Assembly: GCF_002224125.1 (NCBI RefSeq) | Contig: NZ_NCSM01000007.1 | Span: 731,371-795,370 of the forward strand | Length of the DNA stretch: 64,000 bases | From: Streptomyces sp. NBS 14/10 | GTDB taxonomy: Bacteria > Actinomycetota > Actinomycetes > Streptomycetales > Streptomycetaceae | Direction: 5' to 3' | In this document: positions 1 to 9,514 of the stretch, piece by piece | Layout of the letters: each line of letters opens with the position of its first letter | How positions within the stretch are numbered: position 1 is the stretch's first letter | Program-made: the position numbers and the translations under genes | The notes under the pieces: model-generated | Databases searched by the model: none | The model's input: the letters and a program-made list of their open reading frames with translations, nothing else | Told to the model about the DNA's origin: nothing

Positions 1-43
1 GGCCTTCGCCGTCTCCGGCCTTCGCTGTCTCCCGTCTCCCGTC

Positions 44-2536
44 TCAGCCGGCCCGTCCGCGGCGGAGCACCGCCCGGGCGGGCAGCCCCGTCGCGAGCAG
101 GCCCAGCGCCACTGCGGCGCCCGCGAACCCCCCGTACGTCAGCGGCGGCAGATACGGGTCCTCGCCGGTCAGGCCGCGCACCATCGGGACGAGCGTCGCC
201 AGCGCGATCGCCGTGCCGAGCACGACCCCCGCGATCACCACCAGCAGCGCCTCCCAGCGCACCATTCCCAGGACCTGCCGCCGCGTCGACCCGATCAGCC
301 GCAGCATGCCCAGCTCCCGGCGGCGGTCCAGGACGGTCATCACCAGCGTGTTGGCGGCGGCGACGGCCGCGAAACCGCCGAGGACCGCGGCCATGACGGT
401 GTTGGCCCAGACGTTGAGCTCGTCCTCCCTGTCCCGGGCCGCCGCATAGCCGCCGGGCCCGGTGACCTCGCCGAGGGGGCGGAGCGCTGCCGCGACGGCC
501 GCCGGGTCGGCGCTCTTGTCGTCCCGTACCAGCACATGGCTGTCGAAGGCCGAGGTCACATGGGTGGCCAGCGCCGCGCGGGGCAGTGTGACCGCCGCCA
601 GGCCCAGCCCCCGCCCGTACGTCGCGACGACCTTCGGCGCGACGGCCGTGCCGTCCGGCAGGTACATCCGGAGCCGGTCGCCGACCTTCACATGCGCCGC
701 GGACGCGAGGCTCGCGTCCACGGCCACCGTGGAGCGGCCGAGTGTGGCCAGGCTGCCCGTACGGACGTCGAGGTCCTGGACCGCCGCCAGATCGCGGCCG
801 GTCCCGGAGACCCCCTGCGCCGACGCGTTCTCCAGCCATGCCCCGTCGCCCGAGCCCCTGGGTACCAGGACGCCGGTGCGCAGCACTCCGACCGCCGACG
901 CCACTCCCCGGACGGAGCCGGCGCGGGCCACGGCGTCGGCGGGCAGGCCGCCGGGCGCGGAGAGGACGTGGTCGGCGACGACGCCCGCGCGCCGCTGCCC
1001 GTCCGTCGCATGGGCCTCGCTGGTGTTCATGAACACCAGCGTCGAGGCGAAGGCCATGGCGAGCACGAGCGGGGTGATCGCCGAGGCCAGGCGGCGGGCG
1101 TTGGCCCAGGCGTTGGCGGCGGCCAGGGCGGCCGGGGCCCGGCCGGCCCGCAGCGGCAGGCCGACCAGCCAGGCGCAGCCGCGGGCGACGAACGGGCCGA
1201 GCAGCCCGACGGCCAGCATGAACAGCATCACCACGCCCAGTGCGGCGTTGGCCGCGTCGTCCCCCGACGCCGCGGCCGCCACGCCCGTCAGCACACCGCC
1301 GCCGGCCAGGGCCGCGACGCCCAGCAGCGTCCGGATCACCCCCGGGCGGAACGGCTCGGCCGCCGCCTCGCCGAGCGCCTGGCCCGGCTTGATCCGGGCC
1401 GGTCTGCGGGCCGCCGCCAGGCCCGCGAGCAGCGCGGCGAGCAGCCCCGCGCCGACCGCGCTGACCAGCGGGATCCAGGAGACCGAGAGCTCCACCCCGG
1501 CCGGGATCGCGCCCCGGTCGCGGAGTTCTCCGAACCACCAGTGCGCGAGCGCCATACCGGGCAGCGTGCCGAGCGCGCCCGCGAGCGGGGCGACCAGCAG
1601 CGCCTCGGTGGCGATGGACCGGCGGATCTGGCGCGGGGTGGCGCCGACCGCACGCAGCAGTGCGATCTCGCGGCCGCGCTGGCCGATGGAGAGCGCGGTG
1701 GTACCGGCGGTGGTGAAGATCGCGACCATGGTGGCGATCCCGCCGAAGGAGCCCCCGATCCCCTCCAGCAGCTCCTTGGCCCCGTCGAGACCGGGCTCCC
1801 GGGCGGCGCCGCGCCCGTCGCCGGTGTGCACGCGGGCGGCGGGCACCGCCTTGAGTGCGCGTTTGAGGTCGGCCGCCAGGGCGCCGGGGGCGGTGCCGGG
1901 TCCGGGGCGGACGAGGACGGCGTCGACGGTGCCGGGGTGGCCGGACAGAGCCCCCGCCTGGGAGTCGGTGAACCAGACGGTGGGCCCGGAGTCCTGGGCG
2001 TCGCCCGTACGGGTGATTCCGGCGACCCGGAAGCGGTGGTCCCCGTCGGCCGCGGTCAGGGTGACGCTGCCGCCCACGCGTACGCGCGCCGCGCGGGCGG
2101 CGGCCGGGTCCAGTACGACCTCGCCCTTCCGTGGGGCCGCGCCGGAGCCGAGCGCGGCCCCGGTGAAGGGGGCCGAGCCCCAGCCGTGGGCGGTCCAGGA
2201 GGCGCCGCCGCCCTGGACCGGGAAGCTCCAGTCGGGCGCGGCGGCGGCGACGCCCTGCGTGCGGGCGGCCGTGGCGACGAGCGAGGAGTCGAGCCGGACC
2301 CGGTCGGGGGCGGGTTCCGACTCCTCCCGGTTCCCCACGCGCTGCTCCGCGGCGACCACGACCGGGGCGCTCGCATAGCGCCCGGGCGGCACCGTGGCCC
2401 GCAGCCCGGACTCCAGCAGGATCCCGCAGGCCGACACGATCGCGGCGGCCAGCATCAGGGCGATGAACGTGCCCGCGAAGGCGGCGGGCTTGAAGCGGAC
2501 GGCGGCACGGGCAAGACCGTTGCCCAGCAGCCTCAT
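44..2536 (-). CDS. FtsX/MacB-type ABC transporter permease
   Basis: Integral membrane permease of 830 residues belonging to the FtsX/MacB-like ABC family. These exporters act on lipoproteins, peptides or envelope substrates rather than on imported nutrients. One hydrophobic segment lies near residues 18-40, followed by a long extracytoplasmic stretch. A group of membrane segments fills about 260-510, a second extracytoplasmic domain follows, and the last three segments lie near 708-822. That is the duplicated FtsX layout of long actinobacterial permeases. Its ATG overlaps the stop of the upstream ATPase by four bases (ATGA), so the two are translationally coupled and form one transporter. The substrate cannot be told from sequence. 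Confidence 0.9.
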   Translation of the reverse strand: MRLLGNGLARAAVRFKPAAFAGTFIALMLAAAIVSACGILLESGLRATVPPGRYASAPVVVAAEQRVGNREESEPAPDRVRLDSSLVATAARTQGVAAAAPDWSFPVQGGGASWTAHGWGSAPFTGAALGSGAAPRKGEVVLDPAAARAARVRVGGSVTLTAADGDHRFRVAGITRTGDAQDSGPTVWFTDSQAGALSGHPGTVDAVLVRPGPGTAPGALAADLKRALKAVPAARVHTGDGRGAAREPGLDGAKELLEGIGGSFGGIATMVAIFTTAGTTALSIGQRGREIALLRAVGATPRQIRRSIATEALLVAPLAGALGTLPGMALAHWWFGELRDRGAIPAGVELSVSWIPLVSAVGAGLLAALLAGLAAARRPARIKPGQALGEAAAEPFRPGVIRTLLGVAALAGGGVLTGVAAAASGDDAANAALGVVMLFMLAVGLLGPFVARGCAWLVGLPLRAGRAPAALAAANAWANARRLASAITPLVLAMAFASTLVFMNTSEAHATDGQRRAGVVADHVLSAPGGLPADAVARAGSVRGVASAVGVLRTGVLVPRGSGDGAWLENASAQGVSGTGRDLAAVQDLDVRTGSLATLGRSTVAVDASLASAAHVKVGDRLRMYLPDGTAVAPKVVATYGRGLGLAAVTLPRAALATHVTSAFDSHVLVRDDKSADPAAVAAALRPLGEVTGPGGYAAARDREDELNVWANTVMAAVLGGFAAVAAANTLVMTVLDRRRELGMLRLIGSTRRQVLGMVRWEALLVVIAGVVLGTAIALATLVPMVRGLTGEDPYLPPLTYGGFAGAAVALGLLATGLPARAVLRRGRAG

Positions 2537-3441
2537 CGGACGATCTCCCCGTGCGAGGGCGCACCGGCCGGCACGCTCGCCGTACGGATCGGCGTGCCCG
2601 ACGGCGTACGGATCGGCATACCAGGTGCGCCGGCGGCCGTACGGGCCGTGAGCCGGGACATCCGGGCGGCGATCTCCTGGGCGGGGGCGCGCGTCATGCT
2701 GTCGGCGAGGGAGCCGTCGGCGAGGAAGAGCACGCGGTCGGCGTAGCTCGCGGCCACCGGGTCGTGCGTGACCATGACGACGGTCGCGCCGAGCGCGTCC
2801 ACGGCCTGCCGCAGCAGTCCGAGCACTTCGGCGGCGGTGCCGGTGTCGAGGGCGCCGGTCGGCTCATCGGCGAAGACGACGTCGGGGCTGGTGACGAGCG
2901 CGCGGGCGATGGCCACCCGCTGCTGCTGCCCGCCGGAGAGCCGGCCCGGGAGGCGCCTGGCGTGCTCGTGCAGGCCCACCTGGGCGAGCACGGCCCGGGC
3001 CCGGGCACGGTCGGGGCGCGCGCCCGCGAGCCGCATCGGCAGCACCACGTTCTGCTCGACGGTGAGCGAGGGCAGCAGGTTGAAGGACTGGAAGACGAAG
3101 CCGAGGCGGCTGCGGCGCAGCGCGGTGAGCTTGTTCTCGCTCATGCCGGTGATCTCCGTACCGCCGAGCCTGACCGAACCCGCGGTCGGCCGGTCGAGGC
3201 CGGCGGCGCACTGCAGGAACGTGGACTTGCCGGAGCCCGAGGGGCCCATCACGGCGGTGAAGCTCCCCCGGGGGAGGGTGAGGTCGATACCGCGCAGGGC
3301 GTGCACGGCGCGCGAGCCGCGTCCGTACTGGCGCCGCACACCACGCAGTTCGACGGCGGCGCCCTGCGTGCCGCCGATCGCCTCCCGCCCCTCCTCCCGG
3401 CGCTCCGCGCGCCGTTCTTCGCGCCGCTTCCGCAGCCGCAT
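2533..3441 (-). CDS. ABC transporter ATP-binding protein (MacB/LolD type)
   Basis: Cytoplasmic ATPase of 302 residues that powers the coupled FtsX-type permease. It has Walker [10 protein letters not shown], signature [15 protein letters not shown], and Walker B followed by DEPTGALD, the usual form in LolD/MacB-type ATPases. A charged Arg/Glu-rich extension of about 25 residues precedes the conserved domain, so the true start could be slightly downstream. The last 60 or so residues are low-complexity Pro/Thr/Ala. The two genes overlap by ATGA. No regulator gene sits beside them in the window. Confidence 0.92.
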   Translation of the reverse strand: MRLRKRREERRAERREEGREAIGGTQGAAVELRGVRRQYGRGSRAVHALRGIDLTLPRGSFTAVMGPSGSGKSTFLQCAAGLDRPTAGSVRLGGTEITGMSENKLTALRRSRLGFVFQSFNLLPSLTVEQNVVLPMRLAGARPDRARARAVLAQVGLHEHARRLPGRLSGGQQQRVAIARALVTSPDVVFADEPTGALDTGTAAEVLGLLRQAVDALGATVVMVTHDPVAASYADRVLFLADGSLADSMTRAPAQEIAARMSRLTARTAAGAPGMPIRTPSGTPIRTASVPAGAPSHGEIVR

Positions 3442-3672
3442 GGTCTCCGCCCTTCCGAGGTCGTTGTCGATGCCTCGAACGTACGGATCAGCAGGGTGCC
3501 GGAGCCATGACGGCTGCCGCCGTTTCCGGGGTAGGGCTAGCCCCCGCCCATCCCCCGCCCCGGCGCCGCAGGGCAGACCGGGAAAGGGCCCGTCGCGGCC
3601 CTGGGACGGCCCTGAGAGGCCCTGGCGGGGGCCGAAGGCACCCGGGGGCCCGGAAGAGGTGGAAGCGCCGCG

Positions 3673-4815
3673 CTACTGGCGGCAGATCAGCAGCAGCGCC
3701 CGGTCGTCGTTGACGTCCTTGGCGACGGTCTCGATCAGATGCCACGCCGCCCCGTGGAAGTTGGACGCCACATAGCGGTCGGCCTCGCCGGTCAGGCGGT
3801 CGATGCCTTCGCTGATGTCGCGGTCGGCGGTCTCCACGAGGCCGTCGGTGAAGAGCATCAGGACGTCGCCGGGGCGCAGCGTGCCCTTCGTCGGGTCGAA
3901 CTGGGCGCCGTCGTAGACGCCGAGCAGAGGGCCGTCGGCGGTCTTCTCCTCCCATTTGCCGGTGCCCGCGCTCAGCTGGAGCGCGGGCAGATGTCCGGCG
4001 GAAAAGAGCTCGAAATCGCCGCTGTCGAGGTCGAGTACGAGGTGGATGGAGGTCGCGAAGCCCTCGTCCCAGTCCTGGCGCAGCAGATAGCCGTTGGCGG
4101 CCGGGAGGAAGCCATGGGGCGGCAGGGAGCCGAGGAGGCCGCCGAAGGCGCCGGACAGCAGAAGGGCGCGGGAGGCCGCGTCCATGCCCTTGCCGGAGAC
4201 GTCGGTGAGGACGACTTCGAGGGTGCGGCCGCCGTTCGTACGGGCCGCGACGACGAAGTCGCCCGAGAAGGACTGCCCGCCGGCCGGGCGCAGCGCCATC
4301 TCGCGGTGCCAGCCGCTGGGCAGACCGGGCAGCTTGCTCTGTACCCGGATGCGTTCGCGCAGGTCGAACAGCATGGTGCCGCCGCGCCGCCAGGGCACCC
4401 CGACACGGCTGCGGAACTGGGCGATGAGCAGGCCGAAGAAGCCGACGGCCGCGACGACCAGGATGGTGCCCGGGGTGACCCGGTCGGAGGTGTCCTCTTG
4501 GGTGTAGGGGCCGAGGATGGCGGATTCGATGATGAGGGCGGTGGCCGCCGCCCCGTAGAGCGCGAGAAGGCTGGCCGGACGCAGCACCAGGCCGCCCGCG
4601 ACGATGGGCAGCACAAGGGCGGCGGGGGCGCACCAGTCGGGCTGGGCGATGGTGCCGAAGGCGATGGCCGGGACGGAGAGCAGCAGCATCGTGAGGGCGA
4701 GCCGGTCCGAGCCGCCCCCGCGGAAGTAGTCGACTCCGGCTTTGCGCACGCCAGTGCGAGCCCGGTGCAGCGCCTTGCGCAGCCGGGCCGTTGGAGTGTC
4801 TACGCCGCCAGTCAT
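3673..4815 (-). CDS. Membrane-anchored SpoIIE-family PP2C phosphatase
   Basis: Ser/Thr phosphatase of the SpoIIE/RsbU type, 380 residues. The N-terminal 150 residues contain several hydrophobic helices (near 38-58, 62-100 and 126-145) and no recognisable PAS or GAF domain. The C-terminal 200 residues are the PP2C-like catalytic domain, with [16 protein letters not shown] and a late TDGLVE motif carrying the metal-binding aspartates. Such proteins dephosphorylate anti-sigma-factor antagonists in partner-switching systems, and Streptomyces has many copies. No anti-sigma or antagonist gene lies nearby, so its partner is unknown. It is divergent from the acetyltransferase gene, with about 130 bp between starts. 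Confidence 0.88.
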   Translation of the reverse strand: MTGGVDTPTARLRKALHRARTGVRKAGVDYFRGGGSDRLALTMLLLSVPAIAFGTIAQPDWCAPAALVLPIVAGGLVLRPASLLALYGAAATALIIESAILGPYTQEDTSDRVTPGTILVVAAVGFFGLLIAQFRSRVGVPWRRGGTMLFDLRERIRVQSKLPGLPSGWHREMALRPAGGQSFSGDFVVAARTNGGRTLEVVLTDVSGKGMDAASRALLLSGAFGGLLGSLPPHGFLPAANGYLLRQDWDEGFATSIHLVLDLDSGDFELFSAGHLPALQLSAGTGKWEEKTADGPLLGVYDGAQFDPTKGTLRPGDVLMLFTDGLVETADRDISEGIDRLTGEADRYVASNFHGAAWHLIETVAKDVNDDRALLLICRQ

Positions 4816-4943
4816 TGCATCGGGACCCTACCCACCCGTTCGGACGCGCGTCGATTCGTGGCGCGTCGAACCACCCACCGGAGTGGGCAATCGTAAGCGA
4901 AATTCGTTCGCCTGTGCCGGAATCCGCTGCTAGGGATGGGAAT

Positions 4944-6173
4944 ATGACGATGGAGCTGCGTGTGCTCGACCCTGCCCACTGGGACGAGTGGTACAGGACG
5001 TTGATGCTCGCCTTCGGCGGGGTCCAGGAGTCGCCGGAGGAGCGCGTCCTGGACCGCGACTTGACCGAATGTGAGCGTTCGGTCGGGGCGTGGGACGGCG
5101 AGGAGATCGTCGGGACGGCGGGGCTGTTCAGCTTCCGGCTGTCGGTGCCGGGCGGCGCCGTGGTGCCGGCGGCCGGGGTCACGATGGTCGGCGTGCAGCC
5201 CACGCACCGCAGGCGCGGGGTGCTGCGCGCCATGATGCGCCGCCTGCTGGACGACGTACGCGCCGCGGGCGAGCCGCTGGCGGTGCTGACCGCGTCGGAG
5301 CCGCAGATCTACGGCCGGTTCGGCTTCGGCGAGGCCACCCGGGCCGCGCTCGCCGAGATCGACACCGCGCGGGTGGGCCTGACCGTCCCGGAGGGGGCCG
5401 ACGAGGTGGCCCTGCGCGCCGTGGCGCCCGAGGCCGCGCTGGAGGCGTGTGAGGCCGTCTACGCCCGCCTGGTGACAGACCGGCCGGGGATGCTGGAGCG
5501 GCGCCCGGGCTGGGAGCGCAAACCGCTGCTCGACCCGCCGAGCGAGCGCGCGGGCGCCTCGCCGCTGCGGTGCGTACTGGCCGAGCGGGACGGTGAGGTC
5601 ACCGGTTATGTGCGCTTCGCGGTCAACCCGGACTGGGACCTGGCCGTGCCGAAGGGCGTGGTGATCGTGCGCGATCTGGAGGCCCTGGACCCGGCGTCCC
5701 GCGGCGCACTGTGGCGCTTTCTCTTCGATATCGACCTGACCTGCAAGATTCGCATCGGTCGCCGACCGGTCGACGACCCCTGGCAGCACATGGTCTCCGA
5801 TATCCGGCGCTGCCAGGTCCTGCTGCGCGACGACCTGTATGTGCGCCCGGTGGACGTCGGCGCGGCGCTCGAGGCGCGGACGTACGCCCTGCCGGTGGAT
5901 GTGGTCCTGGAGGTCACCGACGCCTTCTGCCCATGGAACGAGGGGCGCTGGCGGCTGACCGGGGACGCCAAGGGCGCGAGCTGCGAGCGGACGTCGGATG
6001 AGCCGGGGCTGCGGCTGGACGTACGGGAGTTGGGCGCGGCGTACCTCGGCGGGACCTCGCTGTCCGCGCTGGCGGGCGCCGGCCGCGTCCAGGAGCTGCG
6101 CCAGGGCGCGCTGGCGGAGGCGTCGGCCGCCTTTCGCAGCGATGTCGCGCCCTGGCTCCCGCACACCTTCTGA
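4944..6173 (+). CDS. Eis-like GNAT N-acetyltransferase with C-terminal sterol-carrier fold
   Basis: Predicted acetyl-CoA-dependent N-acetyltransferase of 409 residues. The N-terminal GNAT domain shows the acetyl-CoA loop in VQPTHRRRGVLRAMMRR. The centre and C-terminal third match the layout of Eis-family enzymes (two GNAT folds plus an SCP2-like domain). Eis members acetylate lysines or aminoglycosides in mycobacteria, but the substrate here cannot be inferred. I chose the ATG at 4944 (MTMELRVLDPAHW) because the residues before it look non-coding and a purine-rich GGGATGGG lies just upstream. The gene is monocistronic and convergent with nei. Confidence 0.85.
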   Translation: MTMELRVLDPAHWDEWYRTLMLAFGGVQESPEERVLDRDLTECERSVGAWDGEEIVGTAGLFSFRLSVPGGAVVPAAGVTMVGVQPTHRRRGVLRAMMRRLLDDVRAAGEPLAVLTASEPQIYGRFGFGEATRAALAEIDTARVGLTVPEGADEVALRAVAPEAALEACEAVYARLVTDRPGMLERRPGWERKPLLDPPSERAGASPLRCVLAERDGEVTGYVRFAVNPDWDLAVPKGVVIVRDLEALDPASRGALWRFLFDIDLTCKIRIGRRPVDDPWQHMVSDIRRCQVLLRDDLYVRPVDVGAALEARTYALPVDVVLEVTDAFCPWNEGRWRLTGDAKGASCERTSDEPGLRLDVRELGAAYLGGTSLSALAGAGRVQELRQGALAEASAAFRSDVAPWLPHTF

Positions 6174-6232
6174 CCGCGCCCGCGGGCCTGACCGTGCCCC
6201 CGGGCCTTCGGGGCCCGCGGGGCCCACGGGGC

Positions 6233-7042
6233 CTAAGGGCGCTGACAGTTCGGGCACCAGAACAGATTGCGGTTGGCGAGGTCCGCGGTGCGCACCTCGC
6301 CGCCGCAGATATGGCAGGGCCGTCGGTCCCGGCGGTAGACGTAGACCTCGCCGCCGTGGTCGTCGACGCGCGGCGGGCGGCCCATCGCCTCGGGGGTGTG
6401 CTCGGGGCGGACCGTGTCGATCCGGTTGTTCCGTACGCCCTCGCGCATCAGCGCCACCAGGTCCGCCCAGATCGCGTCCCATTCGGCGCGGCTCAGATCG
6501 CGGCCCGTGCGGTACGGGTCGATGCCGTGCCGGAACAGGACCTCGGCGCGGTAGACGTTGCCGACCCCCGCGACCACCTTCTGGTCGAGCAGCAGCGCGG
6601 CCACGCTGGTGCGGCTGCGGGAGACCCGGGCCCAGGCGCGGTCCCCGTCGTCCGAGGGGCGCAGCGGGTCCGGGCCGAGCCGGTCGTGCACCGCCCGCTT
6701 CTCGTCGTCGGTGATCAGCGCGCAGGCGGTCGGGCCCCGGAGGTCCGCGTACGCCTCCTTGGTGGCCAGCCGCAGCCGTACGGTGTCGGTCGGCGGCGGG
6801 GCGGGGGCCGGGCCGAGGCCCACCTTGCCGAACAGGCCGAGGTGGACATGGACCCAGCCGCTCGCCGGGAAGCCCAGGAAGAGGTGCTTGCCGTGGGCCT
6901 CGGCGTGCTCCAGCACCTGCCCGTCGATCAGCGCCGCTCCGTCGGCGAACTTGCCCTGCGGGCTGCTGGCGCGTACGGGCCGGCCGCCGAACAGCTCACT
7001 GTGGTCGGCGGCCAGCCGGTGGATGGTGTGCCCTTCGGGCAT
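6233..7042 (-). CDS. nei: Fpg/Nei-family DNA glycosylase/AP lyase
   Basis: Base-excision-repair glycosylase of the Fpg/Nei superfamily, 269 residues. The mature N-terminus PEGHTIH supplies the catalytic proline and glutamate. A helix-two-turn-helix region lies in the second half. The C-terminal zinc finger has the four cysteines of CHICG and CPNCQ. The MPEGH start is characteristic of the actinobacterial endonuclease VIII branch, which removes oxidised pyrimidines. The start at 7042 is fixed by the need for Pro at position 2. It lies 7 bp after the rpiB stop, so the two genes probably form one transcription unit. Confidence 0.93.
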   Translation of the reverse strand: MPEGHTIHRLAADHSELFGGRPVRASSPQGKFADGAALIDGQVLEHAEAHGKHLFLGFPASGWVHVHLGLFGKVGLGPAPAPPPTDTVRLRLATKEAYADLRGPTACALITDDEKRAVHDRLGPDPLRPSDDGDRAWARVSRSRTSVAALLLDQKVVAGVGNVYRAEVLFRHGIDPYRTGRDLSRAEWDAIWADLVALMREGVRNNRIDTVRPEHTPEAMGRPPRVDDHGGEVYVYRRDRRPCHICGGEVRTADLANRNLFWCPNCQRP

Positions 7043-7049
7043 CAGGCCA

Positions 7050-7538
7050 TCAGCCCTGCTGCGGGTGGTGGGCGGGGATCGGCGGCAACTCGCCGGTGGC
7101 CTCGTAGGCCGAGAGCATCTCGATGCGCCGGGTGTGACGCTCCTCACCCGAGTACGGGGTGTTCAGGAAAATCTCGACAAACTTGGTCGCCTCGTCCTGC
7201 GTGTGCATCCGGGCGCCGACGCTGATCACATTGGCGTTGTTGTGCTCACGGCCGAGCTCGGCGGTCTGCTCGCTCCAGGCCAGCGCTGCGCGCACGCCCT
7301 TGACCTTGTTGGCGGCGATCTGCTCGCCGTTCCCGGAGCCGCCGATCACGATGCCGAGACTGTCCGGGTCGGCCGCGGTCCGCTCGGCGGCACGCAGACA
7401 GAACGGCGGGTAGTCGTCCTGGGCGTCGTAGATGTGGGGCCCGCAGTCGACGGGCTCGTGGCCGGCCGCCCGAAGCCAGTCAACTAGGTGGTTCTTGAGT
7501 TCGAAACCGGCATGGTCGGAGCCGAGGTACACGCGCAT
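7050..7538 (-). CDS. rpiB: Ribose-5-phosphate isomerase B
   Basis: Interconverts ribose 5-phosphate and ribulose 5-phosphate in the pentose phosphate pathway. At 162 residues it has normal RpiB/LacAB length. It begins MRVYLGSDHAGFELK, the signature phosphate-binding start of the family. The GGSGNGEQIAANKVKG stretch is typical of actinobacterial RpiB, in which a glutamate replaces the catalytic cysteine of enterobacterial enzymes. The start at 7538 is set by homology to this N-terminus; upstream codons look non-coding. It is followed directly by nei. Confidence 0.95.
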   Translation of the reverse strand: MRVYLGSDHAGFELKNHLVDWLRAAGHEPVDCGPHIYDAQDDYPPFCLRAAERTAADPDSLGIVIGGSGNGEQIAANKVKGVRAALAWSEQTAELGREHNNANVISVGARMHTQDEATKFVEIFLNTPYSGEERHTRRIEMLSAYEATGELPPIPAHHPQQG

Positions 7539-7717
7539 GCCCCGAGTGTGACACGGCCGTGTGGTCGCCACCGCCCGGGGTACGAGTTGCGGAAACCCTC
7601 AGTAGCACCAACGAAACCCAGAGAAACCTCGGGTAACAATCCGGAATCAAAGGTTCAGTTGATCGTGCCCCTGAGTTTCACTGGCGTCGCTCGTCACCCG
7701 AGAGCAAAGGATCGAGC

Positions 7718-9190
7718 ATGAGCGCACAACCTGCGACCAATACGGCCGAGGCGACGGCCGGATCCTCCGGCCCAGGTGCCCCGAACGACGGCCTCAAGGC
7801 CGGTCTCAAGAACCGCCATCTGTCGATGATCGCGATCGGCGGGGTGATCGGCGCCGGGCTGTTCGTCGGCTCCGGCGCCGGTATCGCCAAGGCCGGGCCC
7901 GGCATCCTCATCTCGTACGCGCTGGTCGGCCTGATGGTCGTCCTGGTGATGCGGATGCTCGGCGAGATGGCCGCCGCCAACCCCTCCTCGGGTTCCTTCT
8001 CCGCCTACGCCGACCGGGCGCTCGGCCGCTGGGCCGGATTCTCCATCGGCTGGCTCTATTGGTTCTTCTGGGTGGTGGTGCTGGCGGTCGAGGCGACGGC
8101 GGGCGCCGAGATCCTCGAGGGCTGGATGCCGGATGTGCCGCAGTGGGGCTGGGCGCTGATCGTGATGGTGGTGCTGACCGCGGCCAACCTGGTCTCGGTC
8201 TCCTCCTACGGGGAGTTCGAGTTCTGGTTCGCCGGGATCAAGGTCGTCGCGATCGCCGCGTTCATCGTGGTGGGCGGGCTGGCCGTGTTCGGAGTGCTGC
8301 CCGGCTCGGACAACGAGGGGGCCGGCTTCGCGCACCTCACCGACCACGGCGGGTTCCTGCCGCACGGCCCGGGGGCGATTCTCACCGGTGTGCTGCTGGT
8401 CGTCTTCTCCTTCATGGGCAGTGAGATCGTCACTCTCGCCGCCGGTGAGTCCGCCGACCCGCAGCGGGCGGTGACCAAGGCGACCAACAGCGTGATCTGG
8501 CGTGTCGCCGTCTTCTACCTGGGCTCCATCTTCGTCGTGGTGACCCTGCTGCCGTGGAACGACCCGGGGATCGCCGACAAGTCGAAGGGCAGCTACGTGG
8601 CCGCGCTCAACTCGATCGGCATCCCGCACGCGGGCCAGGTCATGAATGTGATCGTGCTGACCGCCGTGCTGTCCTGTCTGAACTCCGGCCTCTACACCGC
8701 CTCCCGGATGGCCTTCTCGCTCGGCCGGCGCGGGGACGCGCCGGCCGCCTTCGCGAAGACCACCTCGCGCGGGGTGCCGCAGACCGCGATCCTCGGATCG
8801 GTCGTCTTCGGCTTCGTCGCGGTCTGGTTCAACTACCAGTGGCCGGACACGGTCTTCCAGTTCCTGCTGAACTCCTCGGGCGCGGTCGCGCTGTTCGTCT
8901 GGCTGGTGATCTGCTTCACCCAGCTGAGGATGCGCGGGATCATCCTGCGCGAGAACCCGGACAAACTGGTCGTCCGGATGTGGCTCTTCCCGTATCTGAC
9001 CTGGGCGACGATCGCGATGATCTCGTTCGTGCTGGTCTACATGCTCACCGACAAGGACGGCCGCGAGCAGGTGCTGCTGTCCGCGGCGGTGGCCGTGGTG
9101 GTCGTGGCCTTCTCACTGATCCGCGACCTGCTCCCCGGGGCCCGGAGCGAGGGCGCCGACAGCAAGCCGAAGGAATCGGTGCTGCCGTAG
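7718..9190 (+). CDS. Amino-acid permease (APC superfamily, GabP/AnsP type)
   Basis: Cytoplasmic-membrane amino-acid/proton symporter of 490 residues with about 12 transmembrane helices. The N-terminus carries the family motif HLSMIAIGGVIGAGLFVGSG, the substrate-binding first helix of the amino-acid transporter family. Later segments (LGEMAAANPSSGSFSAYAD; PWNDPG) match GABA, proline or asparagine-type permeases. The exact substrate is not readable from sequence. It is closely related to the permease at 10447-11877, with identical motif order. A perfect 19-bp hairpin 13 bp after the stop is its likely terminator. Confidence 0.9.
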   Translation: MSAQPATNTAEATAGSSGPGAPNDGLKAGLKNRHLSMIAIGGVIGAGLFVGSGAGIAKAGPGILISYALVGLMVVLVMRMLGEMAAANPSSGSFSAYADRALGRWAGFSIGWLYWFFWVVVLAVEATAGAEILEGWMPDVPQWGWALIVMVVLTAANLVSVSSYGEFEFWFAGIKVVAIAAFIVVGGLAVFGVLPGSDNEGAGFAHLTDHGGFLPHGPGAILTGVLLVVFSFMGSEIVTLAAGESADPQRAVTKATNSVIWRVAVFYLGSIFVVVTLLPWNDPGIADKSKGSYVAALNSIGIPHAGQVMNVIVLTAVLSCLNSGLYTASRMAFSLGRRGDAPAAFAKTTSRGVPQTAILGSVVFGFVAVWFNYQWPDTVFQFLLNSSGAVALFVWLVICFTQLRMRGIILRENPDKLVVRMWLFPYLTWATIAMISFVLVYMLTDKDGREQVLLSAAVAVVVVAFSLIRDLLPGARSEGADSKPKESVLP

Positions 9191-9203
9191 GGGGACACCT
9201 ATG

Positions 9204-9245
9204 ACTCAGGCGCCGGACGAGCCTCGGCTCGTCCGGCGCCTGAGT
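9204..9245 (+). terminator. Perfect 19-bp stem-loop after amino-acid permease
   Basis: The arms 9204-9222 (ACTCAGGCGCCGGACGAGC) and 9227-9245 are exact reverse complements around a CTCG loop. The hairpin sits 13 bp after the permease stop. There is no T-tract, as is usual for Streptomyces terminators. The stem is unusually long and perfect. Confidence 0.85.
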
Positions 9246-9360
9246 GCGTACCTCCGCTAGCGAGGCGAGTGAGCCGAAGGGGCGCGGTCGCCCGCGCCGG
9301 AGGCGCTGATGTCACTGTGAAAGGGAGAGCGCGCGGAGGCCCCGAGGCTGCGATTAATAT

Positions 9361-9413
9361 GCGGCTCCGCCGCGCGAGGGGGCGAGGCTGCGATCGCCAC
9401 GCGGCGGAGCCGC
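9361..9413. repeat. Inverted repeat in permease/bioY gap
   Basis: The arms 9361-9374 and 9400-9413 (GCGGCTCCGCCGCG and its complement) are perfect over 14 bp with a 25-bp loop. The word GAGGCTGCGAT also occurs twice, near 9343 and 9384. The whole gap 9191-9514 has no convincing coding frame. It holds this structure, the long hairpin at 9204-9245 and the repeat at 9469-9506. Confidence 0.6.
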
Positions 9414-9468
9414 AGATCGACACAGCCGGCTACCGCCGCGTGGTCGACCGTCGACAGGGGCTGTAGCG

Positions 9469-9506
9469 CCCCCCCGGGGGCACCTCCCAGCGGTAGCTGG
9501 GGGAGA
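9469..9506. repeat. Probable dispersed Streptomyces intergenic repeat
   Basis: This is a C-run/G-run followed by CTCCCAGCGGTAGCTGGGGGAG, a small hairpin ending just before the bioY stop. From memory, near-identical words are common between genes in many Streptomyces genomes. It may also end bioY transcription. Confidence 0.5.
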
Positions 9507-9514
9507 GCCGAGCC

